Assembly: GCF_002575655.3 (NCBI RefSeq)
Contig: NC_053038.3
Coordinates: 147,142,885 to 147,206,884, forward strand
Direction of reading: 5' to 3'
DNA: 64,000 nucleotides
DNA from: Aegilops tauschii subsp. strangulata
Lineage: Eukaryota; Streptophyta; Magnoliopsida; Poales; Poaceae
The translations under genes and the position numbers were made by a program. Within the stretch, counting starts at the first letter, position 1, and each line of letters starts with the position of its first letter. The notes below the pieces were generated by a model. The model saw only the letters and a list, made by a program, of their open reading frames with translations. It was not told the DNA's origin and did no database searches. Below, piece after piece: positions 45,531 to 58,186 of this stretch.

Positions 45531-47309
45531 AGTTCTACTAACTTGGTGATGGTGACTAGAGAATTCTGTCAATCACTATTTTATCTGGAAGATTAACTCC
45601 CACTTGATTCAAGCGATTGTAGTACCCAGACAATCTGAGCACATGCTCACTAGTTGAGCGATTCTCCTCCATCTTTTAGCTATAGAACTTGTTGGAGACT
45701 TCATATCTCTCAACTCAGGTATTTGCTTGAAATATTAACTTCAACTCCTGGAACATCTTATATGGTCCATGACATTCAAAACGTCTTTGAAGTCCCGATT
45801 CTAAGCCGTTAAGCATGGTGCACTAAACTATCAAGTAGTCATCATATTGAGCTAGCCAAACATTCATAACGTCTGCATCTGCTCCTGCAATAGGTCTGTC
45901 ACCTAGCGGTGCATCAAGGACATAATTTTCTGTGCAGCAATGAGGATAATCCTCAGATCACGGATCCAATCCGCATCTTTGCTACTAACATCTTTCAACA
46001 TAATTTTTCTCTAGGAACATATCAAAAATAAACATAGGGAAGCAACAACGCGAGCTATTGATCTACAACATAATTTGCAAAATACTATCAGGACTAAGTT
46101 CATGATAAATTTAAGTGCAATTAATCATATTACTTAAGAACTCCCACTTAGATAGACATCCCTCTAATCATCTAAGTGATTACGTGATCCAAATCAACTA
46201 AACCATGTCCGATTAACACGTGAGAAGGAGTAGTTTCAATGGTGAACATTACTATGTTGATCATATCTACTATATGATTCACGCTCGACCTTTCGGTCTC
46301 TGTGTTCCGAGGCCATATCTGTATATGCTAGGCTCGTCAAGTTTAACCTGAGTATTCCGCATGTGCAACTGTTTTGCACCCGTTGTATTTGAACGTAGAG
46401 CCTATCACACCCGATTAACACGTGGTGTCTCAGCACGAAGAACTTTCGCAACGGTCCATACTCAGGGACAACACTTTTATCTTGAAATTTTAGTGAGAGA
46501 TCATCTTATAATGCTACCGTCAATCAAAGCAAGATAAGATGCATAAAGGATTAACATCACATGCAATCAATATAAGTGATATGATATGGCCATCATCATC
46601 TTGTGCTTGTGATCTCCATCTCCGAAGCACCGTGCTCGTGATCTCCATCTCCGAAGCACCATCATGATCACCATCGTCACCGGCTCGACAACTTGATCTC
46701 CATCGTAGTATTGTTGTCGTCTCGCCAACTTATTGCTTTTATGACTATCGCTACCGCTTAGTGATAAAGTAAAACTATTACATGGCGATTGCATCTCATA
46801 CAATAAAGCGACAACCATATGGCTCCTGCCAGTTGCCGATAACTCGGTTACAAAACATGATCATCTCATACAACAAATTATATCACATCATGTCTTGACC
46901 ATATCACATCACAACATGCCCTGCAAAAACAAGTTAGACGTCCTCTACTTTGTTGTTGCATGTTTTACGTGGCTGCTACGGGCTTAGCAAGAACCATTCT
47001 TACCTACGCATCAAAACCACAACGATAGTTTGTCAAGTTGGTGTTGTTTTAACCTTCGCAAGGACCGGGCGTAGCCACACTCGGTTCAACTAAAGTGAGA
47101 GAGACAGACACCCGCCAGTCACCTTTAAGCAACGAGTGCTCCGAACGGTGAAACCAGTCTCGCGTAAGCGTACGCGTAATGTCGGTCCGGGCCGCTTCAT
47201 CTCACAATACCGCTGAACCAAAGTATGACATGCTGGTAAGCAGTATGACTTATATCGCCCACAACTCACTTGTGTTCTACTCGTGCATAGCATCAACGCA
47301 TAAAACCAG
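45531..47309 (-). other. Copia D gag N-terminal remnant and leader
   Basis: Decayed gag N-terminal sequence (45531-46020) and a leader like that of element A (46020-47308). No open frame of interest. Confidence 0.75.
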
Positions 47310-47321
47310 GCTCGGATGCCA
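47310..47321 (-). other. Primer-binding site of element D
   Basis: The minus strand reads TGGCATCCGAGC just inside the 5' LTR, two or three changes from the methionine-tRNA complement TGGTATCAGAGC. Confidence 0.7.
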
Positions 47322-47322
47322 C

Positions 47323-49056
47323 TGTTGGGGAACGTAGTAATTTCAAAAAAAATCCTACGCACACGCAAGATCATGGTGATGCATAGCAACGAGAGGGGAG
47401 AGTGTTGTCCACGTACCCTCGTAGACCGACAGCGGAAGCGTTATCACAACACGGTTGATGTAGTCGTACATCTTCACGATCCGACCGATCAAGTACCGAA
47501 TGCACGGAACCTCCAAGTTCTACACACGTTCAGCTCGATGACGTCCCTCGAACTCCGATCCAGCCGAGTGTTGAGGGAGAGTTTCGTCAGCACGACGGCG
47601 TGGTGACAATGATGATGTTCCACCGACGCAGGGCTTCGCCTAAGCTCCGCGACGGTATTATCGAGGTGTAATATGGTGGAGGGGGGCACCGCACACGGCT
47701 AAAATATCGTATATCAAGTGTGTTCTTAGGTGCCCCCTGCCCCCGTATATAAAGGAGCAAGGGGGAGGCCGGCTGCCCTAGGCGCGCCAAGGAGAGAGGG
47801 GGAGTCCTCCTCCTAGTAGGAGTAGGACTCCCCTTTCCTAGTCCTACTAGGAAAGAAGGGGGGAAGGAAAGAGAGGGAGAGGGAGAGGGAAAGGGGGCTG
47901 CGCCCCCTCTCCCAGTCCAACTAGGACTCCCTTTGGGAGGGGGCGCGCCACCTCCTGGCTGCTGCCCTCTCTCTCCCCTCAAGGCCCACTAAGGCCCAAT
48001 ACTTCCCCGGGGGGTTCCGGTAACCCTCCGGCACTCCGGTTTAATCCGAAACTTCTCCGGAACACTTCTGGTGTCCGAATATAGTCGTCCAATATATCAA
48101 TCTTTATGTCTCGACCATTTCGAGACTCCTCGTCATGTCCGTGATCACATCCGGGACTCCGAACAACCTTCGGTACATCAAAACATATAAACTCATAATA
48201 TAACTGTCATCGTAACTTTAAGCGTGCGGACCCTTTGGGTTCGAGAACTATGTAGACATAACCGAGACACCTCTCCGGTCAATAACCAATAGCGGGACTT
48301 GGATGCCCATATTGGCTCCCACATATTCTACGAAGATCTTTATCGGTCAGACCGCATAACAACATACGTTGTTCCCTTTGTCATCGGTATGTTACTTGCC
48401 CGAGATTCGATCGTCGGTATCTCGATACCTTGTTCAATCTCGTTACCGGCAAGTCTCTTTACTCGTTCCGTAATACATCATCCCGCAATTAACTCATTAG
48501 TCACAATGCTTGCAAGGCTTATAGTGATGTGCATTACCGAGTGGGCCCAGAGATACCTCTCCGACAATCGGAGTGACAAATCCTAATCTCGAAATACGCC
48601 AACCCAACAAGTACCTTTGGAGACACCTGTAGAGCACCTTTATAATCACCCAGTTACGTTGTGACGTTTGGTAGCACACAAAGTGTTCCTCCGGTAAACG
48701 GGAGTTGCATAATCTCATAGTCATAGGAACATGTATAAGTCATGAAGAAAGCAATAGCAACATACTAAACGTTCGGGTGCTAAGCTAACGGAATGGGTCA
48801 AGTCAATCACGTCATTCTCCTAATGAGGTGATCCCGTTAATCAAATGACAACTCATGTCTATGGCTAGGAAACATAACCATCTTTGATTAACGAGCTAGT
48901 CAAGTAGAGGCATACTAGTGACACTCTGTTTGTCTATGTATTCACACATGTATTATGTTTCCGGTTAATACAATTCTAGCATGAATAATAAACATTTATC
49001 ATGATATAAGGAAATATATAATACTTTATTATTGCCTCTAGGGCATATTTCCTTCA
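47323..49056 (-). repeat. 5' LTR of copia element D
   Basis: The same length as the 40453-42186 LTR and closely similar to it, ending at the GATAT duplication. Confidence 0.93.
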
Positions 49057-51290
49057 GATATGTCTACTGTCTTGGTTCCGGCCATTTTCAATTGGAGCAG
49101 GCAAAATCCAGAAAAAATGCAGCGGACTTTCCCCTTGCTGACTTCTTCGGGAGCAGCTCGACTAGCGTTGCACCAGCACCTGCACCTGCTCCCGCACCGG
49201 CTCCAGCACCTGCTCTGGCACCGGCTCCCGCCCCGGACGTGCTCGGCGGTGCTTCATCTTTGGCTGAGCTCGATGCCCTCACGGTATCTGTCACACCGGC
49301 CCTCTTCAATAAATGTATAATCTCCCGTTTCCGTTGCCTTTCGGATGTCTCACGTCGCAGACATGTCTTTGCAAGCTGACGTAACCCCGTGCACCATATT
49401 GTACACCATCGGCGACCAGAAGGTGGACGTGGGGAAGGCGACGATAATGAAGCCAAAAGAACCATTGTTCCATGGCCGGCCGATCCCCCCGGACATCTTC
49501 AAGGTTTCCGTGGCCAGTGTCAAACCGGGCCACGAGAATTTGGCTCCTCTGGTACTAGGGGGGATGACGACGAGACCCCACGGCGGCTTGGTGATTGCAA
49601 TGGGTGGGTCCTGTTGTGGCCAAAGAGTCTGCTTCGTCTGGAGGCGGCCGGGAGCACACCCACGAGCACGCAGTTAGGTATGAACATCAACACCCCACCT
49701 ACCCAATTAGCGTCGGTTGTTGTGCAGGGTGATAGCGGACGGGGTGATAAAGAGGCTCCATTAGTCACTGGTGATGTCGCCATAGATGAGGATGACGATG
49801 ACGATGACACTGAACAGTATCTCAATACTGGCGCATACTCAGGGTTTGAGCATCATGAGTCGGTGCCTAAATTGCCGCCTCCGGAGGCTGAACGTATTAT
49901 AGACGACCTTCCGGTAGCAAAGAAGCCTAGGAAGAGATTGAGGAAAGGCAACAACAAAGCTGCTTCTATGATCCAGCCGCCTCAACAGCCTCGGGTTCAA
50001 GACCGTATAGATATCCCCGGTGCGGCAAAATGGCATATCCCCGGTGAACTAGTCCTACCTAAAGCAGCGCTAGGTGCCAAATTCAGCGATCTAAGGAGAC
50101 TTCATGATGATGTGCTGTGGATAGAGAAAGGCCTCATCGCCTCGAAAAATCCAGGATACTCACTCTACGTGGTTAACGTGCCACGGCAATTGTCGTACGT
50201 CGACACATTCCCCGCGGAGAAGTTCTTCGTTCGATTCGATTACATCTTCGACATATTTCACTTGAAGAAGATGGATTTTACGTTTGTCTGCCTTTATGCC
50301 TTGCACATGAACTACCTCATCGAGGTTGAGCAGATACCTCATATCTGTGTCGCTGAACCGTACTTCATGCACGAGGGCTTCATGGGAGTCTACGCAAAGC
50401 ACCATGAATACGTGAGGGAATACATCGTCAATTTCATGCTTGCCAATAAGGACAAGGAGGCGATTCTCGTGCCTTATCATCCCCTGTAAGTCATCCGCGC
50501 GGATATCCTTCCTTCGATTTCAATCATTCATTTGCACGGTGGAGGCTAATTAATTTGAGGTATACTTATTTTGCGCAGCGGCGGGCGCGCCGTCCTCATC
50601 ATCCTCTACCCCCGATACTCCCACGCTCTTTACTTGGACTCGTCAAAGAACATTAACAAAAAGGATTACACCCACATCAAGTCTGTTCTCGACAGTTCTA
50701 TGTTTTACTACGGCGCACGGGGTGGAGAGGTCAAGGACAAGAAGAAAAGGGACGGCAGGCCCGCCTTCGGCCATAAGACCGACTTCTGCTACATCCAGCA
50801 ACCAAGTGATTCTCTTAATGATGGATTCTATGTCCTACACCACATGTTGGAGTACAGACGGGATCACCAGAACCTTCGCATGTCACCTACATCCAGCGAT
50901 GCCCATATTCTGCAATGGGCAAAGAACTTAGGAGATATCGAGGATCATCGACTTCGAGCTAAGTTCTATCACATCCAGCGCGAACTTGCCCAAATCATCA
51001 TGAAGGAGGTCGTCGAAAAAATAGGGATCTTCTACAAAGAAGGAAAAGTGTTGCGGGAAGACGTCAGAACACGCGTAGCCGTTCAGCGTCTCGACCTGAA
51101 GCCTTTCACTAGGCTCGGGGACTATCTCCCTAGGCTTGGCACAACATGTTGGAGTGATTGTCGATATATGGCAATGTGTTCGTTTAGTCCATACTTTCTG
51201 AATGACGAAACTTTGAGTTATGCACGGCGAAACTTTATTTGTGATGTAATTAAACCGTCCTCCTCGATTAGCGAAGATCACTCTGGTTAG

Positions 51291-51829
51291 GGCATTTTGG
51301 GTACGATGAACTTTGTTATTTATGCTTATGAATTGTTGCTTTTATTTTTGCCAAGTCCGTCTCTTTCTGTTGCTCAACTATGTATGTTGCATATCATCGA
51401 CTCATGTGACGATGCAGGTGCATAGATCATCGATGACGAAGTGCAATGCCAGGAGTATACGATGAGTGGCCGGAGTGTCAGGCCCAGGTGTACCGGTTTC
51501 CGGTTTCCGAGCGACAGCCAGTAGTTAGTTTAGGTTCACGCTAATGCGAGAGAGGGATACGAACTCATGTAATGCATAGTTCCGCTCATAGTGATAGCTC
51601 TTCTCACGTATATCATTGTGTAGATGGATGACGATGTAGTTGCAAGTAATCGAGACTTGTATCGCTATTTTCGAGATGATGGCGAGAGACCACTTTGTGT
51701 TGGATGATGATTATGATGATGACATGATTTGATGCTATGATTACATTTGTATGTGTATGATATGCTAAAGATTATTGTATAAAGCCTGTTCAAATACAAA
51801 ACAAATATGCAGAAAAAAACTAATAAAAC
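51291..51829 (+). other. CACTA 3' region downstream of the gene
   Basis: AT-rich sequence between the stop at 51290 and the subterminal repeats. No further frame is visible; it is probably 3' UTR. Confidence 0.45.
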
Positions 51830-52064
51830 TAACAGTAGCGAGGGGAAAAAGTTAGCAGCAGCGTGCTCTTACCAGTAGCGCTGCCAAGTTAAAAGCGCTG
51901 CAGCTATTAGCAGTAGAGCGTTGAACTAAAGCTCGCTGCTGCTAGCCATGTATAGCAGTAGCGTGGGGCAGAAAGCGCTACTGATACATGTTAGCTGTAG
52001 CGTCGTATCAGTAGCACGGTACCCCGCACTACTGATACACCAAATACCCGCGCTACTGCTAGGC
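51830..52064. repeat. CACTA right subterminal repeats
   Basis: Repeated AGCAGTAGCG and CGCTACTGCT-type words mirror those at the left end and lead into the terminal inverted repeat. Confidence 0.8.
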
Positions 52065-52082
52065 TTTTCCCTAGTAGTGAGT

Positions 52083-52796
52083 GATTGACAAAGTTCTCTA
52101 GTCACTATCGCCAAGTTACTAGAACTTAGTGATGAACTATAATATGCAAGGGATAGCGAAAACGATTCCCGAGCTCTTCGCGATGCTGAAATCGGCGAAG
52201 GTAGAAATCAAGAAAAGCATCAAGTGTTGATGGTTGACAAGACCACTAGTTTCAAGTAAAAGGGCAACGGAAAGAAAGGGAACTTCAAGAAGAATGGCAA
52301 GCAAGTTGTCACTCCCTTGAGGAAGCCCAAAGCTAGACACAAGCCTGAAACTGAGTGCTTCTACTTCAAAGGAAATGGTCACTGGAAGCGGAACTGCCCC
52401 AGATACTTGGCGGATAAGAAGGATGGCAAAGTGAACAAAGGTATATTTTGACATACATGTTATTGATGTGTACTTTACTAGTGTTTATAGCAACCCCTCG
52501 GTATATGATATTGGTTTAGTTGCTAAGAGTAGTAACTCAAAACAGGAGTTGGAAAATAAACGAAGACAAGTTAAGGATGAAGTGATGATGTGTGTTGGAA
52601 GTAATTCTAAGGTTGATACGATCATCATCGCAAACTCCCTCTACCTTCGGGATTAGTGTTGAACCTAAATAAAAGTTATTTGGTGTTTGCGTTGAGCATT
52701 AATATGATTAGATCATGTTTATTGCAATACGATTATACATTTAAGTCAGAGAATAATTGTTGTTCTATTTATATGAATAAAACCTTCTATGGTCAT
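52083..52796 (+). pseudogene. Copia C gag end and protease region (decayed)
   Basis: Continues gag exactly where 37405 left off. It includes a decayed zinc knuckle (ECFYFKGNGHWKRNC, one cysteine lost) and the protease region. Stops and indels are frequent. It is interrupted at 52797 by gypsy E. Confidence 0.8.
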
Positions 52797-54357
52797 TGCT
52801 ACCTCTTGAGCATGCGTTGGTTTTTCCCTTGAAGAGGAAAGGGTGATGCAGCAAAGTAGCGTAAGTATTTCCCTCAGTTTTTGAGAACCAAGGTATCAAT
52901 CCAGTAGGAGGCCACACGCAAGTCCCTCGTACCTACACAAACAAATAAGAACCTTGCAACCAACGCGATAAAGGGGTTGTCAATCCCTTCACGGCCACTT
53001 GCAAAAGTGAGATCTGATAGAGATGATAATATTTTTGGTATTTTTATGATAAATATTGAAAGTAAAGATTGCAAAGTAAAAATAGATTGGAAACTTATAT
53101 AATGGAAAGTAGACCCGGGGGCCATAGGTTTCACTAGTGGCTTCTCTCAAGATAGCATAAGTATTACGGTGGGTGAACACATTACTGTCGAGCAATTGAT
53201 AGAAAAGTGCATAATTATGAGAATATCTAGGCATGATCATGTATATAGGCATCACGTCCGTGACCAGTAGACCGACTCCTGCCTGCATCTACTACTATTA
53301 CTCCACACATCGACCGCTATCCAGCATGCATCTAGAGTATTAAGTTCATAAGAACAGAGTAACGCATTAAGTAAGATGACATGATGTAGAGGGATAAACT
53401 CAAGCAATATGATATAAGCCCCATCTTTTTATCCTCGATGGCAACAATACAATACGTGTCGTTTCCCCTGCTGTCACTGGGATCGAGCACCGCAAGATTG
53501 AACCCAAAGCTAAGCACTTCTCCCATTGCAAGAAAGATCAATCTAGTAGGCCAAACCAAACTGATAATTCGAAGAGACTTGCAAAGATAACCAATCATAC
53601 ATAAAAGAATTCAGAGAAGTTTCAAATATTGTTCATAGATAATCTTGATCATAAACCCACAATTCATCGGATCTCGACAAACACACCGCAAAAAGAGTTA
53701 CATCGAATAGATCTCCAAGAAGATCGAGGAGAACTTTGTATTGAGATCCAAAGAGAGAGAAGAAGCCATCTAGCTAATAAATATGGACCCGAAGGTCTGT
53801 GGTAAACTACTCACACATCATCGGAGAGGCTATGGTGTCGATGTAGAAGCCCTCCGTGATCGATTCCCCCTCCGGCAGAGCGCCGGAAAAGGCCCCAAGA
53901 TGAGATCTCACGGGTACAGAAGGTTGCGGTGGTGGAATTAGGTTTTTGTGGTGCTCCTCGATGGTTTCGGGGTACGTAGGTATATATAGGAGGAAGAAGT
54001 AGGTCGGTGGAGCCACGAGGGGCCCACGAGGGTGGAGGGCGTGCCCAGGGGGTAGGCGCGCCCCCCTGCCTCGTGGCCTCCTCATTGATTACTTGACGTC
54101 CACTCCAAGTCCTCTAGATCACGTTTGTTCCAAAAAATAACTCTCCCCAAGGTTTCATTCCGTCTGGACTCCATTTGATATTCCTTTTCTACGAAACACT
54201 AAATAGGCAAAAAAAAGCAATTTGCACTGGGCCTTGGGTTAATAGGTTAGTCCCAAAAATAATATAGAAGTGTGTAAATAAGCCCATTAAACATCCAAAA
54301 CAGAATATATAATAGCATGGAGCAATCAAAAATTATAGATACGTTGGAGACGTATCA
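52797..54357 (-). repeat. 3' LTR of gypsy element E
   Basis: 1561 bp, next to the polypurine tract. A TATATATA box is present on the minus strand near 53985. Confidence 0.92.
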
Positions 54358-57169
54358 AGCATCCCCAAGCTTAATTCCTGCTCGTCCTCGAGTAGGTAAA
54401 TGATAAAAATAGAATTTTTGATGTGGAATGCTACTTACCATATTCTTCAATGTATTTATCTTCGTTGTGGTGTGAATGTTCAGATCCGAAAGATTCAAGA
54501 TAAACGTTTAATATTGACATGAAAATAATAATACTTCAAGCATACTAGCAATGCAATCATGTCTTCTCAAAATAGCATGGCCAAAGAAAGTTATCCCTAC
54601 AAAATCATATAGTCTGGATATGCTCTATCTTCACCACACAAAGTATTTAAATCATGCACAACCCCGATGACAAGCCAAGCAATTGTTTCATACTTTTGAT
54701 GTTCTCAAACTTTTTCAATCTTCACGCAATACATGAGCGTGAGCCATGGATATAGCAATATAGGTGGAATAGAATGGTGGTTGTGGGGAAGACAAAAAAG
54801 GAGAAGATAGTCTCACATTAACTAGGCGTATCAATGGGCTATGGAGATGCCCATCAATAGATATCAATGTGAGTGAGTAGGGATTGCCATGCAACGGATG
54901 CACTAGAGCTATAAGTGTATGAAAGCTCAACAAAAGAAACTAAGTGGGCGTGCATCCAACTCGCTTGCTCACGAAGACCTAGGGCATTTTGAGGAAGCCC
55001 ATCATTGGAATATACAAGCCAAGTTATATAATGTAAAGTTCCCACTAGTATATGATAGTGACAAAATAAGAGACTCTGTATCATGAAGATCATGGTGCTA
55101 CTTTGAAGCACAAGTGTGGAAAAAGGATAGTAACATTGTCCCTTCTCTCTTTTCTCTCATCATTTTTTATTTGGGCCTTCTCCCCCTTTTTTGGCCTCTT
55201 TTTTTCGTTCGGAGTCTCATCCTGACTTATGGGAGAATCATAGTCTCCATCATCCTTTCCTCACACGGGACAATGCTCTAATAATGATGATCATCACACT
55301 TTTATTTACTTACAACTCAAGAATTACAACTCAATACTTAGAACAAAATATGAATCTATGTGAATGCCTCCGGCGGTGTACCAGAATATGCAATGAATCA
55401 AGAGTGACATGTATGAAAGAATTATAAAGGTGGCTTTGCCACAAATACGATGTCAACTACATGATCATGCAAAGCAATATGAAAATGATGAAGCGTGTCA
55501 TAATAATCGGAACGGTGGTAAGTTATATGGCAATATATCTTGGAATGGCTATGAAAATGCCATAATGGGTAGGTATGGTGGCTGTTTTGAGGAAGATATA
55601 TGGTGGGTGTATGATACCGGCAAAAAGTGCGCGGTATTAGAGAGGCTAGCAATGGTGGAAGGGCGAGAGTGCGTATGATCCATGGACTCAACATTAGTCA
55701 TAAAGAACTCACATGCTTATTGCAAAAATCTATTAGTTATCGAAACAAAGTACTAAGTGCATGCTCCTAGGGGGATAGATTGGTAGGAAAAGACCATCGC
55801 TCGTCCCCGACAGCCACTCATAAGGAAGACAATCAATAAATAAATCATGCTCCGACTTCATCACATAACGGTTCACCATACGTGCATGCTACGGGAATCA
55901 CAAACTTTAGAACAAGTATTTCTCAAATTCACAACTACTCTACTATCATGACCCTAATATCACCATCTTCCTATCTCAAAACAATTATCAAGTATCTAAC
56001 TTCTCTTAGTATTCAATGCACTTAATAATTTTTATCTTGGATGCCTATCATATTAGGACTGGATTTATAACCAAAGCAAATTACCATGCTGTTCTAAAAG
56101 ACTCTCAAAATAATATAAGTGAAGCATGAGATATCAATAATTTCTATAAAATATAACCACCACCGTGCTCTAAAAGATATAAGTGAAGCGCTAGAGCAAA
56201 ATTGTTTAGCTCACAATATATAAGTGAAGCGCAAAGAGTATTCTAATAAATTCCAAATAACGTGTGTCTCTCTAAAAATATGTGTATAGCAAGGATGATT
56301 GTGGTGAACTAAAAGGCAAAGACTCAAATCATACAAGACGCTCCAAGCAAAACACATATCATGTGGTGAATAAAAATATAGCTCCAAGTAAAGTTACCGA
56401 TGGACGAAGACAAAAGAGGGGATGCCTTCCGGGGCATCCCCAAGCTTAGGCTTTTGGATTGTCCTTAGATTTTACCTTTGGGTGCCTTGTGCATCCCTAA
56501 GCTTAGGCTCTGGCCACTCCTTGTTCCATAATCCATCAAATCTTTACCCAAAACTTGAAAACTTCACAACACAAAACTTAACAGAAAATCTCGTGAGCTC
56601 CGTTAGCGAAAGAAAACAAAACACCACTTCAAGGTACTGTAATTAACTCATTCTTTATTTATACTGGTGTTAAACCTACTGTATTACAACTTTTCTATGG
56701 TTCATAAACTCCATTACTAGCCATAGATTCATCAAAATAAGCAAACAACACACGAAAAACAGAATCTGTCAAAAAACAGAACAGTCTGTAGTAATCTGTA
56801 CCTAACGCAAACTTCTGGAACTCCAAAAATTCTAAAATAAACTGCTGGGCGTGAGTAATTTATCTATTAATCATCTACAAAAAGAATCAACTAAATATCA
56901 CTCTCCAGTAAAAAGTTGAAGCTAATCTCGTGAGCACTAAAGTTTCTGTTTTTTACAGCAAGATCAAAAAGACTTCACCAAAGTCTTCCCAAAGGTTCTA
57001 CTTGGCACAAAACACTAAATAAAACACAAAAACACATCTAACCAGAAGCTATATGGATTATTTATTCCTAAACATAACCAAAAATCAAGAAACTAAAATA
57101 AAATTGGGTTGCCTCCCAACAAGCGCTATCGTTTAACGCCCCTAGCTAGGCATAAAGGCAAGGATAGAT
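54358..57169 (-). other. Gypsy E non-coding 3' internal region
   Basis: About 2.8 kb where pol would be expected in an autonomous element. No gypsy pol motif is visible in any frame. Open frames here are short and without domains. Confidence 0.7.
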
Positions 57170-57982
57170 CTAGGTATTGCCATCTTTGGCAGGAAATTCT
57201 TCAATGGAACACTTATAACCCTTAGAAGTTTCCTTCTTTTTATCAATGATTAAACTCCTAGGCAAGAAATCAAGAAAATCATTTTTAGCAAAAGGTTCCT
57301 TAATGATAGCGAGAAAGTTGGTGTGAACACTTATGGATTTGAGATCCGTGTCTTCCTTACTAGAAGTTTCACCCTTATTTTTGGGAACATACATTAATTT
57401 GGCAATTTTAGTAGGAGGTTTTGGAGTATTTTTCGCGGAAGAAAAGGCTGACCCTAAGTTGGTAATAATATCCTCAATTTTATCGATTCTAGTGGAACCT
57501 TGATCTATCTTTTCATTAACCATGGGCTCCTTTTCTTTAAAAAATTTAAGAGCAACTCCTACCTTAGATCCATATTGGGTAATTTGGTCATGGATCTTCT
57601 TATCCAAATTTTTAATCAATTCTACGGTGGCAACTTTATTTTCAATAATTTCAAGCCTTTGCATCACATGTTCTAAAGTTAAGATGGTTCCATTAACCAA
57701 AAGAGGTGGTGGCCCAAACAAATCTATCATAGCATTATAAGAATCAAAAGTATGGCTACCCAAAAAATTCCCTCCGGTAATGGTATCAAGAATATATCTA
57801 TTCCAAGGAGTGATGCCTACATAAAAATTGCGAAGAAGAACGGAAGTAGATTGCTTCATAGTAGATCTATTTTGCGCATTGCAAATTCTGTACCAAGCAT
57901 CTTTCAGAATTTCTCCCTCCCTTTGTTTAAAATTAAGAACTTCATTCTCGGGAGACAAAGGAGTAGATAAAGGACAAGCCAT
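57170..57982 (-). CDS. Gypsy E gag-like protein
   Basis: A 270-residue open frame from the ATG at 57982. Residues about 12-90 resemble a retrotransposon gag domain (NFKQREGEILKDAWYRI, LLRNFYVGITPWNRY, LDTITGGNFL). The rest is lysine-rich with a helical look (MQRLEIIENKVATVELIKNL) and no zinc knuckle. Gag assembles the particle that packages the element RNA. The frame is uninterrupted, which is notable in an element without pol, but it is shorter than usual gag and probably truncated at its C-terminus. Confidence 0.75.
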   Translation of the reverse strand: MACPLSTPLSPENEVLNFKQREGEILKDAWYRICNAQNRSTMKQSTSVLLRNFYVGITPWNRYILDTITGGNFLGSHTFDSYNAMIDLFGPPPLLVNGTILTLEHVMQRLEIIENKVATVELIKNLDKKIHDQITQYGSKVGVALKFFKEKEPMVNEKIDQGSTRIDKIEDIITNLGSAFSSAKNTPKPPTKIAKLMYVPKNKGETSSKEDTDLKSISVHTNFLAIIKEPFAKNDFLDFLPRSLIIDKKKETSKGYKCSIEEFPAKDGNT

Positions 57983-58154
57983 GACGGCACACAGGACACA
58001 AGGGGCAAGAGAAAAAGAGGCGAACGGAAAGAGAGGGTGAATAAAACGGCAAGGGTGAAGTGGGGGAGAGGAAAACGAGAGGCAAATGGCACATAATGTA
58101 ATGCGAGGGATAAGATTTTATGATGGGTACTTGGTAAGTCTTGACTTGTGCGTA

Positions 58155-58172
58155 GACTCCCCGGCATCGGCG
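58155..58172 (-). other. Primer-binding site of gypsy E
   Basis: The minus strand reads TGGCGCCGATGCCGGGGA 14 bases inside the 5' LTR. Triticeae gypsy elements of this type carry a very similar TGGCGCC-starting site. Confidence 0.6.
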
Positions 58173-58186
58173 CCAGAAATCCTTCT

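Larger units (their letters stand above)
40453..49056 (-). mobile_element. Copia element D (Angela type), complete structure, defective coding region
   Basis: Two LTRs of equal length (1734 bp) and the flanking duplication GATAT (40448-40452, 49057-49061) define a complete insertion into the CACTA gene. The LTRs differ by few bases, so it is fairly recent. Yet the internal region is badly disrupted, and several lesions are shared with element C. That implies it was already defective when it transposed. Confidence 0.93.
39129..51290 (+). pseudogene. CACTA-encoded protein with Ulp1-like C-terminal region, multi-exon, broken
   Basis: Exons, as I read them: 39129-40057, 40130-40452 continuing after copia D at 49062-49282, 49361-50485, and 50579-51290. 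Introns at 40058-40129, 49283-49360 and 50486-50578 have GT...AG ends. Features: a lysine-rich N-terminal region, an alanine-proline repeat around 49170-49230, an acidic run (DEDDDDDDTEQ), then a C48/Ulp1-like domain (HALYLDS, CYIQQPSDSLNDGFYV). The position of the catalytic cysteine holds aspartate. Lesions: in-frame TAG at 39417, a frame change in an A7 run at 39801-39807, another near 49607, and the 8.6-kb copia insertion. Proteins of this type accompany plant CACTA elements; their role in transposition is unclear. Confidence 0.7.
37406..52079 (+). mobile_element. CACTA DNA transposon, non-autonomous, containing copia D
   Basis: The ends are inverted repeats starting CACTACTAGGGAAAA, identical for 15 bp, flanked by the 3-bp duplication AGT (37403-37405, 52080-52082) that CACTA elements make. 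Subterminal regions carry many copies of GCAGTAGCGC and its complement. Without the 8.6-kb D insertion the element is about 6.1 kb. One multi-exon gene is visible with a C-terminal Ulp1-like region; no transposase is recognisable, so it would need a transposase in trans. Confidence 0.92.
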
